The notes under the pieces were generated by a model. That model saw only the letters and a list, made by a program, of their open reading frames with translations. It did no database searches and was not told the origin of the DNA. Source: Neoarius graeffei (lineage: Eukaryota; Chordata; Actinopteri; Siluriformes; Ariidae). Taken from it: DNA of 64,000 nt. Below are positions 45,835 through 56,108 of this stretch, piece after piece (the stretch's first letter is position 1; the number at the start of each line of letters is the position of its first letter). The position numbers and the translations under genes were made by a program. Location: contig NC_083590.1 in the NCBI RefSeq assembly GCF_027579695.1, forward strand, positions 19,671,799-19,735,798, written 5' to 3'.

Positions 45835-46250
45835 ACTGACCAGATTAAAACCACTGACAAGTGAAATGAATAACACTGATTTAGATTACATCATGACAAT
45901 AATATTTGTCAAGAGATGGGATATATTGGGCACCAAGAGAACAGTCAGTTCTTGAAGTTGATGTGATGGAAGCAGGAAAAATGGGCAAGTGTAAGGATCT
46001 GAGTGACTTTGACAAAGGCCGGATTTTGATGGCTGAATGACTGACTGGATCTGAGCATCTCCAAAATGACACGTCTTGTGAGGTGTTCCTGGTGTGCAGT
46101 GGTTAATACCGAACAAAAGTGGTCCAAAGAAGGACAACCGGTGAACCGGCGACAGGGTCATGGGCATCGAAGGCTAGCCCATATGGCCCAATCCCACAGA
46201 AGAGCTACTGTAGCAAAAACTGCTGGAAAACGTGTTAAAAGTAGGGCAGC
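45835..46250. repeat. Dispersed repeat with inverted partner at 46735-46870
   Basis: AAAAGTGGTCCAAAGAAGGA, CAGGGTCATGGGCATCGAAG and GCTAGCCCATATGGCCCAAT are found in reverse complement at 46790-46862. Either two inverted copies of one repeat or the arms of one element enclosing 46.25-46.73 kb. Class unknown. Confidence 0.6.
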
Positions 46251-46251
46251 C

Positions 46252-46705
46252 TTGGGCTGAAGTGCCCTTGAGCAAGGTACCTAACCCGTGACTGCTCCCC
46301 GGGTGCTCTAGTGCAGCATTTCTCAATCTCAACCTTTTTTCGGTCATGGCACCCTTCAGAAGTACGCAAGTTCTCAAGGCACCCCCATATAAAATATACG
46401 CAATCATGCTGACCGTACGCTGACCCCGGCAGTGACGGTGTGACATGGGAAATGGGCCGGGATTCAAATTTTGATTATGTATGAGGCGGAGATGATCTGC
46501 ATTAGTGTAGCTATCGGGTTTTTTTTGGAATTTTAATTCATTTTATTTATTTCAATGTTAGAATATATTATTTTTTAACGGCACCCCAGTTGAGAGGCTG
46601 CTGTAGTGTGCTTGAAGTGTTCACTGCTTCAGATGGGTTAAATGCAGAGGATGACTTTCACTGTGCTTGAAGTGTGCATGTGACAAATAAAGGTTTCTTC
46701 TTGAA
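46252..46705. repeat. Dispersed repeat (CCTTGAGCAAGG type), copy 2, interrupted
   Basis: Reverse-complement relative of 41518-41825: GAAGTGCCCTTGAGCAAGGT at 46260, then after the hAT insertion CACTGCTTCAGATGGGTTAA and GTGTGCATGTGACAAATAAA. Confidence 0.75.
46314..46600. mobile_element. hAT-like MITE, 8-bp TSD
   Basis: Ends CAGCATTTCTCAATC and the inverse of CAGCCTCTCAACTGGGG. The flanks CTCTAGTG (46306-46313) and CTGTAGTG (46601-46608) differ at one base. Length 287 bp. Inserted in the repeat above. Confidence 0.85.
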
Positions 46706-46898
46706 ACGTTATTGCTGACACCTTTGTTTTAGCCAGCATTAACTTTTTCAGCAGGTTGTGCTACAGTAGACATTCTGTGGTATTGGACCATACGGGCTAG
46801 CCTTCAACGCCCATGACCATGTCACTGGTTGACCTTCCTTGGATCACTTTTGGTAGCTTGGAGGACTTGTGATTCAGTATTAATTTAGTTACCTATAG

Positions 46899-47190
46899 CA
46901 GCCTTTCTCAACCGGGGTGCCGCGCCGTCTGGCTTCATTAGGGGTGCCGTCAGAAAATTATATATTCTAACATTGAAATAAAATGAATTAAAATTCCAAA
47001 AAATGATAGTTACACTAATGCAGATCATCGCCGCCTCATGCATCATCAAAATTTGTCTCACAGCCCCCTTTCCCATGTCACAACGTCACTGCTGCAGTCA
47101 GCGTGACTGCGTATATTTTATATGGGGGTGCCTTGAGAATTTGCATACTTCTGAAGGGTGCCGTGACTGAAAAAAGGTTGAGAAACACTG
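46899..47190. mobile_element. hAT-like MITE, sister copy in opposite orientation
   Basis: Ends CAGCCTTTCTCAACCGGGGT and the inverse of CAGTGTTTCTCAACC. 8-bp flanks ACCTATAG / ATCTATAG (one mismatch). Length 292 bp. Clear reverse complement of the 46314 element. Confidence 0.87.
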
Positions 47191-48581
47191 ATCTATAGAA
47201 TGGGACTAGCTGTGGTAGAGAAACCCTTCTTTCACATCACCTCATGTGCGGTTGTATGGGTGGCAGGGCTCTCAACCCTAAATGGCCTCGTTTGATGATG
47301 TGGAACACGTCTTGAACATGTACAACCCGGATTCCAAAAAAGTTGGGACAAAGTACAAATTGTAAATAAAAACGGAATGCAATAATTTACAAATCTCAGA
47401 AACTGATATTGTATTCACAATAGAACATAGACAACATATCAAATGTCGAAAGTGAGACATTTTGAAATTTCATGCCAAATATTGGCTCATTTGAAATTTC
47501 ATGACAGCAACACATCTCAAAAAAGTTGGGACAGGGGCAATAAGAGGCTGGAAAAGTTAAAGGTACAAAAAAGGAACAGCTGGAGGACCAAATTGCAACT
47601 CATTAGGTCAATTGGCAATAGGTCATTAACATCACTGGGTATAAAACGAGCATCTTGGAGTGGCAGCGGCTCTCAGAAGTAAAGATGGGAAGAGGATCAC
47701 CAATCCCCCTAATTCTGCGCCGACAAATAGTGGAGCAATATCAGAAAGGAGTTCGACAGTGTAAAATTGCAAAGAGTTTGAACATATCATCTACAGTGCA
47801 TAATATCATCAAAAGATTCAGAGAATCTGGAAGAATCTCTGTGCGTAAGGGTCAAGGCCGGAAAACCATACTGGGTGCCCGTGATCTTCGGGCCCTTAGA
47901 CATCACTGCATCACATACAGGCATGCTTCTGTATTGGAAATCACAAAATGGGCTCAGGAATATTTCCAGAGAACATTATCTGTGAACACAATTCACCGTG
48001 CCATCCGCCGTTGCCAGCTAAAACTCTATAGTTCAAAGAAGAAGCCGTATCTAAACATGATCCAGAAGCGCAGACGTCTTCTCTGGGCCAAGGCTCATTT
48101 AAAATGGACTGTGGCAAAGTGGAAAACTGTTCTGTGGTCAGACGAATCAAAATGTGACGTTCTTTATGGAAATCAGGGACGCCGTGTCATTCGGACTGAA
48201 AAGGAGAAGGACGACCCAAGTTGTTATCAGTGCTCAGTTCAGAAGCCTGCATCTCTGATGGTATGGGGTTGCATTAGTGCGTGTGGCATGGGCAGCTTAC
48301 ACATCTGGAAAGACACCATCAATGCTGAAAAGTATCTCCAGGTTCTAGAGCAACATATGCTCCCATCCAGACGACGTCTCTTTCAGGGAAGACCTTGCAT
48401 TTTCCAACATGACAATGCCAAACCACATACTGCATCAATTACAGCATCATGGCTGCGTAGAAGAAGGGTCCGGGTACTGAACTGGCCAGCCTGCAGTCCA
48501 GATCTTTCACCCATAGAAAACATTTGGCGCATCATAAAACAGAAGATACGACAAAAAAGGCCCAAGACAGTTGAGCAACTA

Positions 48582-49366
48582 CACTGAACAAAAATATAAA
48601 CGCAGCACCTAAAGATTTTATTTATTTTGTACATCCGATACTGATTTTTTTTTTCTGCCCACATCAAATGATAGTATAGCATACCAGTAAACATTTTTTG
48701 AAAAAAAAAAAAAGTCCCTCTCCTCAAGTTCTGAGCAGTGTCCAGACTTGAGATAATCCATGATCCAGTCGGGTGTGACCATTGCAGACAAAAATTTCAC
48801 TGAGTAATGCATGTCATGACCATCCTTTATGTGGGGCCAATAAAAGGCCACCCTAAAATGACAAAAATGTTCAAATGTCAAGATGCCACAGATGACCAGA
48901 ATCAACCAGGAACGAGCCATTGGCATGCTGCAGGCTGGAATGTCCATCAGAGCTGTAGGGCGTCAATTGGGGGTGCATTCCACGATAGTCCGCCTCCGAT
49001 GACGATTTCAGCAGCATGGCACCACAGATGACATGCCACATGCACGCAGGCCACGTGTCACCACTCCAGCACAAGACCGGCATATCCGTCTGACCCACCT
49101 GCGTGATCGGTGCCGGACTGTAACACGGACCGCAGATGAGACCATGGGGAGACACAATCGCAGGGTCAGCAGTCAAACTGTGAGAAACCGACTCAGAGAA
49201 GCTGGCCTCCATGCACGTAGACCTCATCGAGGATTGGACCTGACTGCTGGGCGACGACGTTCTCGTCTGGACTGGGCTCGGGCACATAGAAAATGAGAAT
49301 GAATTTCTATCTGAACATTTGTATTTCATAAAATATGGACCGCTGCGTTTATATTTTTGTTCAGTG
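48582..49366 (+). mobile_element. 785-bp Tc1 deletion derivative nested in copy C
   Basis: Ends CACTGAACAAAAATATAAAC and inverse, flanked by the duplicated TA (48580-48581, 49367-49368) that exactly interrupts the family 2 transposase frame. Carries only the N-terminal transposase region. Confidence 0.96.
48883..49296 (+). pseudogene. Tc1 DNA-binding domain only, one stop
   Basis: ATG 48883 reads MPQMTRINQERAIGMLQAGM, SIRAVGRQLGVHSTIVRLR, then TGA at 49000-49002 (in place of arginine). It continues in frame through ARRPRVTTPAQDRHIRLTHL and RRVSSQTVRNRLREAGLHAR to a stop at 49296. This is the bipartite helix-turn-helix part of a Tc1 transposase. No catalytic block follows; the element ends within 70 bp. 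Confidence 0.9.
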
Positions 49367-49700
49367 TAGAATCCTACATTAGACAAGAATGGGTTAACAT
49401 TCCTCTCCCTAAACTTGTCTCCTCAGTCCCCAGACGTTTACAGACTGTTGTAAAGAGAAAAGGGGATGTCTCACAGTGGGAAACATGGCCTTGTCCCAAC
49501 TTTTTTGAGGTGGTGTTGTCATGAAATGTAAAGTCACCTAATTTTTCTCTTTAAACTGAGAAAATGTATCATTTAAACATTTGATATGTCATCTGTGTTC
49601 TATTCTGAATAAAATATGGAATTTTGAAACTTCCACATCATTGCATTCCGTTTTTATTTACAATTTGTACTTTGTCCCAACTTTTTTGGAATTGGGGTTG

Positions 49701-49916
49701 TACACTATTGTATTGATTGATTTATTCATTATAAAAATGATACAGTAACATCATAAATGGATATAACAAAGTGCATGCACTTATTTCCATTGTGGTGCAA
49801 AAGCTATGTCGGGGGTGTGGCTAATATTTTGGATATTGTCTACAGCCAGCTTACTTGGGGGATTTTTTTATTTTTTTAATAATTTCTCTCTCCATATTTA
49901 TAATGTCTCCCTACAG
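49701..49916. other. chtop intron 1, distal part
   Basis: AT-rich; ends with a pyrimidine tract and CTACAG acceptor. Confidence 0.5.
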
Positions 49917-50008
49917 GAGCAAGCCAGCAAGTGTGAGAAGAAAATGAGCTCCCCCTCTACTCAAAAAGTCGTGCTGAAAAGCACCACCAAGGTGTCCCTG
50001 AACGAGCG
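49917..50008 (+). CDS. chtop: chtop first coding exon (ATG at 49944)
   Basis: Acceptor CTCCCTACAG ends at 49916. The 27-nt untranslated part precedes ATG 49944, and coding is 49944-50008: [20 protein letters not shown] ER, with the arginine codon split CG|C. Mammalian CHTOP begins [22 protein letters not shown]. CHTOP (chromatin target of PRMT1, FOP) is a nuclear arginine-glycine-rich protein of the TREX mRNA-export machinery. The donor GTGAGG (50009) makes an in-frame TGA (50010-50012) if the intron is retained. Confidence 0.96.
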
Positions 50009-51060
50009 GTGAGGCTCCACGCATCCTGACAGCACTATCTCAAGCCCGGGGGGAGAAAAACAAAACAAAAATCATGCAGAGATACTTGAGGCACGGTGCA
50101 GGAAGTCATGCTCTGTGGAGGTCAATGAGGGGAGATAACCAGAGCAGAGCAGAACCGGCACGGACGCCAGGCTGCTCACGGAGTGTGCACTGCTCACTCA
50201 ACATGGCGGACGAGCGAACGCTGTGTACAGGAGATGTGACGATGGGCTTTGCATCGTGTCGGCCATCTTGCGTAAGCAGTGCACACCCTGAGGTGAGAGG
50301 GGATGTGTGATCATGGTGAGGTAAGCTTCCTGCAGAAGAGCGTCCTCAAACATGGCAGATGAGATTTAAAGAGAACGCCATATTTCTTGCCCTCTCTCAC
50401 AAACTCTCTCACTTAGACCACTTGTGCTGTCCTTCAGAATCAATTTTCTTCTTCCTTTTCCTCTTCAATTTCATTTCCATCTTCTCTCTGTCTCAAGGCG
50501 CTCAGCCCGTGCCCGGACGTGACCCGATCCCATCATTCCCTTCCCCAGTTTCCCTCATGAACCTCTCACGGCTAAAAAAAAAAAAAAAAGATCAGAGGTC
50601 ACGGTCCGGGCTGTAAGTGGCCGAGTTGCCAGACACCCCTCTTAAGTCCTGGGCCGCCCTCCGTCTCGTGTCGTCCGAGGCTGATGCCATGGAGACAGCG
50701 GTCCGTAAGTGGCAGTGACTCTCTGAAAATCCTCTTCTTCCACTGTTTCTTCCTGTCTTTGTCTGCTTTTTTTTTTTTTTTTCCCCACTGTTAGAAGTTC
50801 ACAGGCTTTTTGTTTGGTTAAAATATCGGGGTGTCACCAGACTTTACAAAGAGAGAGTATAATGAAGGAGAAAAAAAAAGAGTGCCTGATAACAGGCCTT
50901 CAGTGAATTGCTACAGGTTCCTCTGTGGCTGCGTCCATGGTGTGTGAAGTGATTTGATTTGGAAACCTCCTTTCCTCGTATCCCCCCCCTTTCCTCTTTT
51001 CTTTCTCTCTCTATCTCTCCCTCTCTTTGCTCTCCGCTCCTTTCGGTTGTGTCCCACAAG
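50009..51060 (+). other. chtop intron 2 (1052 bp), candidate regulated retained intron
   Basis: Starts GTGAGG, ends in a long pyrimidine tract and CACAAG. No transposon ends are seen, in contrast to all other introns here. Poly-A (50576-50589) and poly-T (50769-50782) runs are present. From memory, mammalian Chtop controls its own level by retention of the matching intron followed by nonsense-mediated decay. Confidence 0.5.
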
Positions 51061-51211
51061 CTTCACAAACATGATGAAGAACAAGCAGCCGACCGCCGTT
51101 AGCATCCGGGCGACCATGCAGCAGCAGCACATGGCCAGCGCAAGGAACCGCCGTCTCGCCCAGCAGATGGAGAACAGGCCGTCGGTGCAAGCAGCTCTGC
51201 AGCACAAACAG
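51061..51211 (+). CDS. chtop: chtop second coding exon
   Basis: 151 nt. Completes the split arginine and reads [50 protein letters not shown], then donor GTAGGG (51212). Mammalian CHTOP has FTNMLKNKQPTPVNIRASMQ at this place. The following RGG-rich exons are not recognised before the end of the window. Confidence 0.96.
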
Positions 51212-51479
51212 GTAGGGGGGAGAGCGAGCGGAAAGAACGACGATGCCTTACACACACTAGAAAGTGGTTCACTTCACAGGGAATCTCCAAGCACCAGGTG
51301 TGAAACTTCAACTATTATGACACTGTCATTGCAGTGTAATAAATACTGAAGGCTTGTTAGCTGTGATCGCTAGTGTTGGAGATTTTATTATTCTTTTTTT
51401 TTTTTTTTTTTTTTTAATTTACTAAATTCCGAAACCGGGTTGTGTGGTGTGTTTGGTTTTTTAATTTATTTATTTATTT
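51212..51479. other. chtop intron 3, proximal part
   Basis: Contains a 24-nt poly-T run at 51392-51415. No other feature. Confidence 0.4.
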
Positions 51480-52154
51480 TAGTGCTGTCAAAAATGTCGC
51501 GTTATTAACGCGTTAACTTGACTCAATTTTAACGGCGATAATTTTTTTTATCGCGAGATTAACGCTCTGTGACATGATGCCACGCCCCGCACAGCCAGAG
51601 TCCTCTGCCCTCCCCCAAAGAGCCACGGTGCTCGGCTTTAGGTTTCGTTTTCCCATCGGCGGCTCCAGCCCCACTTTGCAGTGGCTGTGACAAGACATGT
51701 TATGCTCTGCAATAAAAAAAAAACATCGGTACAACCAGTGTTTGAACTATGCCGATATTTTCGGGGGGTCCCTTTTTTTTCCCTTGGGGGGGGTGCTTGC
51801 GCTTGTCTCAGAGCGCGGCTCTCCATCGCGCGCTCACTTCGGATATGCAAATGCTTCCCGTTACGCACGATTGCTATGTCAATAAACATCATTTTGCCAA
51901 TATTTTAGAGACCCCCCAACATTTCCCAAATCATGTTTTCAAGGGATCTCATGTCTGTTTCAGGGGATCTCGGATCCCCCGAGTATCCCCGTAGTTCGAA
52001 CGGTGAGCAAGCCCATTCACTTTTTTATGCTAAGAGAATTACAATGGTTTTTCATGTGACAAAAATGTGCGATTAAATTACGATTAATCGCGAGTTAACT
52101 ATGACAGTCGCGACATTAATCACGATTAAATATTTTAATTGCTTGACAGCACTA
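51480..52154. mobile_element. hAT-like element with perfect 8-bp TSD
   Basis: Ends TAGTGCTGTCAA and TTGACAGCACTA, flanked by ATTTATTT on both sides (51472-51479, 52155-52162). Both ends carry ATTAACGCGTTAA / GATTAATCGCGAGTTAAC motifs. Length 675 bp, no transposase. Confidence 0.88.
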
Positions 52155-52206
52155 ATTTATTTATTAATTAATTACCCTTTAACAAGTTTTGAAATACTGC
52201 AAACTA

Positions 52207-53668
52207 CAGGGATGAGAGTTTTCCGCTTTTTCTGAGTAAAAATCGATCTTTTAATATTATGCCAAATCTGTTGAGATTTTTTTTTTCATTTATTGAGGGG
52301 GGTTGGGGTATGTTCCTTCGTGATACTTGAGCGTAATTCATTCCTACGACGATGTTACATGTTTAAATTTTCGCCATCTTTAGTCTTGCTAAGTCTCATG
52401 GTAGAATGTGTTATCTACAGTGTAATTGGCCAAAACATCGCTGGCGAGAGCATGATAGCCAATCATAACCGTTCTTACAAAAGTACCCACATCCATTCTG
52501 TTTTATCGAAACTTGCACATGTTCATCGTCGCCGCTCTTCAAAAATACGTTTCTCTTTCGTATCGGCTTTTTTACTCAAAATGCCGAATACAATTGACAA
52601 GCGAGACGAAGCGAAGGTACGTGAAATCGATGCTGGTATAAAAAACAGAGAGGACTGACAAGCTTTTGTCTTTGGCCAAAAAGCTGAAGAAGTCGTTGAA
52701 ATGATCAAATGAAAATGGGAAGTGACTGTGAACTATAAATAACTGTATAAAGTGTACATAGACATTATCCCATAAACAGCATTTGTTTGATTTAATACAC
52801 TGAACATGTATATGATGGTCAGTAAATCTGAATTAATGCTGGCAGTTTTGAAAACTTAAATATTTCAAAAGACTTCTTGAAGAAATCATATGCAACTAAT
52901 GAGGACACAGGGAGAAAAGGTCAGTCACCCTAAGAAATTTTATTTAATATATGAACATTTTGGGCGGCACGGTGGTGTAGTGGTTAGCGCTGTCGCCTCA
53001 CAGCAAGAAGGTCCGGGTTCGAGCCCCGTGGCCGGCGAGGGCCTTTCTGTGCGGAGTTTGCATGTTCTCCCCGTGTCCGCGTGGGTTTCCTCCGGGTGCT
53101 CCGGTTTCCCCCACAGTCCAAAGACATGCAGGTTAGGTTAACTGGTGACTCTAAATTGAGCGTAGGTGTGAATGTGAGTGTGAATGGTTGTCTGTGTCTA
53201 TGTGTCAGCCCTGTGATGACCTGGCGACTTGTCCAGGGTGTACCCCGCCTTTCGCCCGTAGTCAGCTGGGATAGGCTCCAGCTTGCCTGCGACCCTGTAG
53301 AAGGATAAAGCGGCTAGAGATAATGAGATGAGATGAGATATGAACATTTTGATAATTAATAAAACTTAAGTTTAATGTGAATTTTTAGTTTGTCATTTTT
53401 GATCATGAATTATAACCATACCCTTGAATGTAGAATGTGATTTTATTTTGAATTCAAACAATACTCCTATTGATTTGAAACACATTTTCATGTAAAAATA
53501 TAAAAAAGACGACAGATTTTTTTATCTACTACAGCTCAGATTGCAGGAAAAGTGGTTTGTAAGGCCTTATTTTTCAAAATTTTCCTGGGGGGATATCCCT
53601 CCCAGACCCCCGGCTTCGGGCGCCATCTTGTTTTCTGCTTTTTTGATGACCACCCACTCTCATCCCTG
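52207..53668. mobile_element. DNA element with CAGGGATGAGAGT ends and 6-bp TSD
   Basis: CAGGGATGAGAGT at 52207 and its exact inverse ending 53668. AAACTA is directly repeated at 52201-52206 and 53669-53674. A 6-bp duplication does not fit hAT, Tc1 or Harbinger. A short frame MPNTIDKRDEAKVREIDAGI (52581) is present but unrecognised. A SINE is inserted in it; without the SINE and its duplication the length is about 1073 bp. Confidence 0.8.
52962..53337 (+). mobile_element. tRNA-derived SINE, full copy with 13-bp TSD
   Basis: 376 bp from GGGCGGCACGGTGGTGTAGT to the (GAGAT)n tail. Target duplication ATATGAACATTTT at 52949-52961 and 53338-53350. A box GTAGTGGTTAGCGC, B box GGTTCGAGCCC. Confidence 0.95.
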
Positions 53669-53833
53669 AAACTAAAGTCAGGACTGTAAATAAATATAAT
53701 GTAGATTAGCTGTAAGCAAGCTTATTTTGCTCTGAATTCAGAGAGCCGGTTAGTAAGGTTTGTACAGGATGCACAATAAAAGAAAAGGAAATGCATATTT
53801 AATAAGATGCCACACTCTTTGTTTTGGCCTTAA

Positions 53834-54975
53834 AGGAGAACTGAAGGTAAATTAAAAAAAAAAAAAAATTTTAATCATCAAAATTCTATTTATCTCATTT
53901 TATTAAAGGTCTCATTGCATCGTTTGTTCATTGTTTGTGCGGTGGTCTTTAGTATGAATGAATGCCCTGTGAGCTGGTTTTGGTGAAAAAATGCTGTGGT
54001 TCTCCTGCTTCAGGCTGTTCTAGTTTGCTGGAGGAGTGGGTGGCGGGAGAACGACAGGATTTCAGCTCTTACTCATTAATATTCATGACATGTAAACATA
54101 TCGCTTCTGACTGGCTAACAGCACTGTGACGCTCCCTCCAGTGGGTTATGGCGAGGCCATGACTACTAATTTTCGAAGTGACGCAAGTTCGTAGAGCTCT
54201 TTCTGATTCGCTCGTTTTTCCGTCTATTTTCTTTCATAGGCTAATACAGGGAATGGGGGTAGAAGAAAGTTTTCACGTGCAGCATGCATATGCAACTCGG
54301 AGTGAACTATGGTATTTCAAAAAGAGCAAGTGTTAAACGGTTTGTCGCGGAATGACACCTTTTAAATATCGGAATGCGTTTTTGAACTGCTATAGCAAGT
54401 TATGAGTGTGTGAAATATGCTCTGTAATATCAGTCCATATGTCAAAGCAACGGCCGTAAACGAGATTCGCTGAGACCTGTGCGAGACATTGTAGGATGGA
54501 AGTAAAACGTACAGCGGAAATCAAAGTGACCAACATCTGCCAACATTGTCAAAAGACGCGCACGTCCTCTTTCGAGTGCTGACGTAATCAAGCCGGAAGT
54601 TTTGTTTGTTTTGATAGCAATCAGGAAAGTTTGAAAAAAGTAGGCAGTAATCGTCATTTAAACTTGTTTTTGTGCAATACTTCGTTTGGGAAACCATTTA
54701 CAAAATGGCAGCACTGACACCTGGCTGACACTTCATGTTTCGAAGTCTCGCACAAGTCTCGTGAAGATCGCGTGGATAAGCGCCGCCTGCCGTAGACCAA
54801 ACGCACTAAATTCAACACGGCTAAAAACCGAATAGGCCGATAAGTATCATATTTAATTGCAATTAGTTGCCAATACGAGTCGCGATATACAGTAAGGTTA
54901 CTAAAACCGAAAACGTAATTGAATAACATGTTAATTAAGAAATAAAGCAAGTTTAAGAATGACTTCAGTTCCCCT
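53834..54975. mobile_element. TTAA-flanked MITE (Kolobok-like), 1142 bp
   Basis: Ends AGGAGAACTGAAGGT and the inverse of AGGGGAACTGAAGTC, with TTAA directly outside both (53830-53833, 54976-54979). No convincing protein. Confidence 0.85.
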
Positions 54976-55022
54976 TTAATGCTGCAGATACGATGGTTTC
55001 CGTCCCACATTTAAGACATTAA

Positions 55023-55710
55023 AGGGCATATTCTGGACCAATTTCGTGGTTTTTTTTTTTTTTTTTTAAATATATGAAAGTATGTCCCTTGACACACTCA
55101 TCCAGAAGGGTAATTTTGCACAAGGCCATCTGTCTACAGCAGAAAAAAAATAAAATGACAAAATGCATCTGGAAAAATCCCAATGGAGTCTGGAGCCAGA
55201 CTCGTGATGTCACCTGCGGAAGCGCCAGCAGGCTGCGCGAGCTTTGCACGGTTTCAGTGCACAGCCTGTGTAGACCAAGCGCTCCCATTTCTCTCTCATT
55301 GTCCGGTCTTTTGGGAAACGATGAGTACTAATCCCATCATGATTGGTGTTGCTACACCCTCCTACGATACATCTGTTAACCATTTTAATAATTACGCGAT
55401 AACGTTGAAGAAATTTGCAGAAAACCACCAGGTCGTTTTCTCATAAACAAACCAGCGCTGACGTAGGATTCAGAGGGAGGCGTCCCGCACGCGACGTCAC
55501 GAAAATCAATGTTTGCCGGGAAATCCAAATGGCAAGTTTTTTCAGAGGCGGACCAATTCGCCTCAAATGGCTTGATTTCAACTGAATGTTTCTGGTATTG
55601 CGCAAGGTGAAAAAAAATTGCGCAGAATGTTACAGATATTTGACCAAAGTTTAATATAAAACAGGAGAATTACATTGATCTTGCTCCTGAATTTACCCGT
55701 GATATGCACT
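55023..55710 (-). mobile_element. TTAA-flanked element carrying a THAP domain start
   Basis: Ends AGGGCATATTC and the inverse of AGTGCATATC, TTAA outside both (55019-55022, 55711-55714). Length 688 bp. Kolobok-type elements use TTAA and often encode THAP proteins, which agrees with the frame inside. Confidence 0.82.
55210..55383 (-). CDS. Truncated THAP zinc-finger frame
   Basis: From ATG 55383: MVNRCIVGGCSNTNHDGIST then HRFPKDRTMREKWERLV. This is the first half of a C2CH THAP DNA-binding domain (C-x4-C, HRFP, W). The second Cys-His pair is missing; the frame runs into YTGCALKPCKARAACWRFRR and stops. A CGCAG|GTGACA after it could be a donor of the parent gene. No transposase core. Confidence 0.75.
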   Translation of the reverse strand: MVNRCIVGGCSNTNHDGISTHRFPKDRTMREKWERLVYTGCALKPCKARAACWRFRR

Positions 55711-55714
55711 TTAA

Positions 55715-56108
55715 AATAGTTGGGTTCTATCGGTGATCCCAGATACTGCCATCAGTCTCATCATAGCTCATGCCATGCTCATATCAGTTAACTCGTTTTG
55801 GACTCCAGCTTTATAAACCCTCACAAAAGTCCTTATTGAAGACAAAAAAAACTTTTAAAAGAGGCAATTGTTGTTTTTTTAGGCATAATATACTGGATAA
55901 ACAAACAAGGAAAAACTTCAGTTGTACTTTTTCCACATCATAATTTGCTATATGTAGCTCATGACCATGTCCATCCTGTAATTCATAACTCAAAATAATA
56001 TTTCTTTCAGAATTGGGGTCAGTGTGAAATGTGTGTATATTGTCCACTTGACTGACTTGAAGATAATCTACAAGTGGAATGTGTCGATGAAAACATTGCA
56101 ACTATTTA
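55715..56108. other. No gene seen
   Basis: AT-rich intron/intergenic sequence. Confidence 0.4.

Larger units (their letters stand above)
47640..49486 (+). pseudogene. Tc1 transposase, family 2 copy C, disrupted
   Basis: The start codon of the family (MTGYKKS) reads ATC here; the next Met is MGRGSP (47685). The frame is open to 48587 with helix-turn-helix [20 protein letters not shown] (one serine codon missing), [16 protein letters not shown] and SPIENIW. The nested element is inserted in the [11 protein letters not shown] segment. The remaining C-terminal codons ([16 protein letters not shown] to KGDVSQW) continue at 49369-49483. Confidence 0.92.
47323..49700 (+). mobile_element. Tc1-like transposon, family 2, copy C, split by another Tc1
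   Basis: Ends CAACCCGGATTCCAAAAAAG (47323) and inverse (49700), TA on both sides. Contains the nested element 48582-49366. Without it the length is 1591 bp. It lies in chtop intron 1 in the same direction as chtop. Confidence 0.94.

Noticed and set aside
50911-51311. Minus-strand frames overlapping the chtop exon
   Set aside because: They are antisense shadows of the exon, which is supported by splice sites and protein identity on the plus strand.
54442-55010. Minus-strand frames inside the TTAA MITE as genes
   Set aside because: They overlap the terminal repeat and show no recognisable domain.
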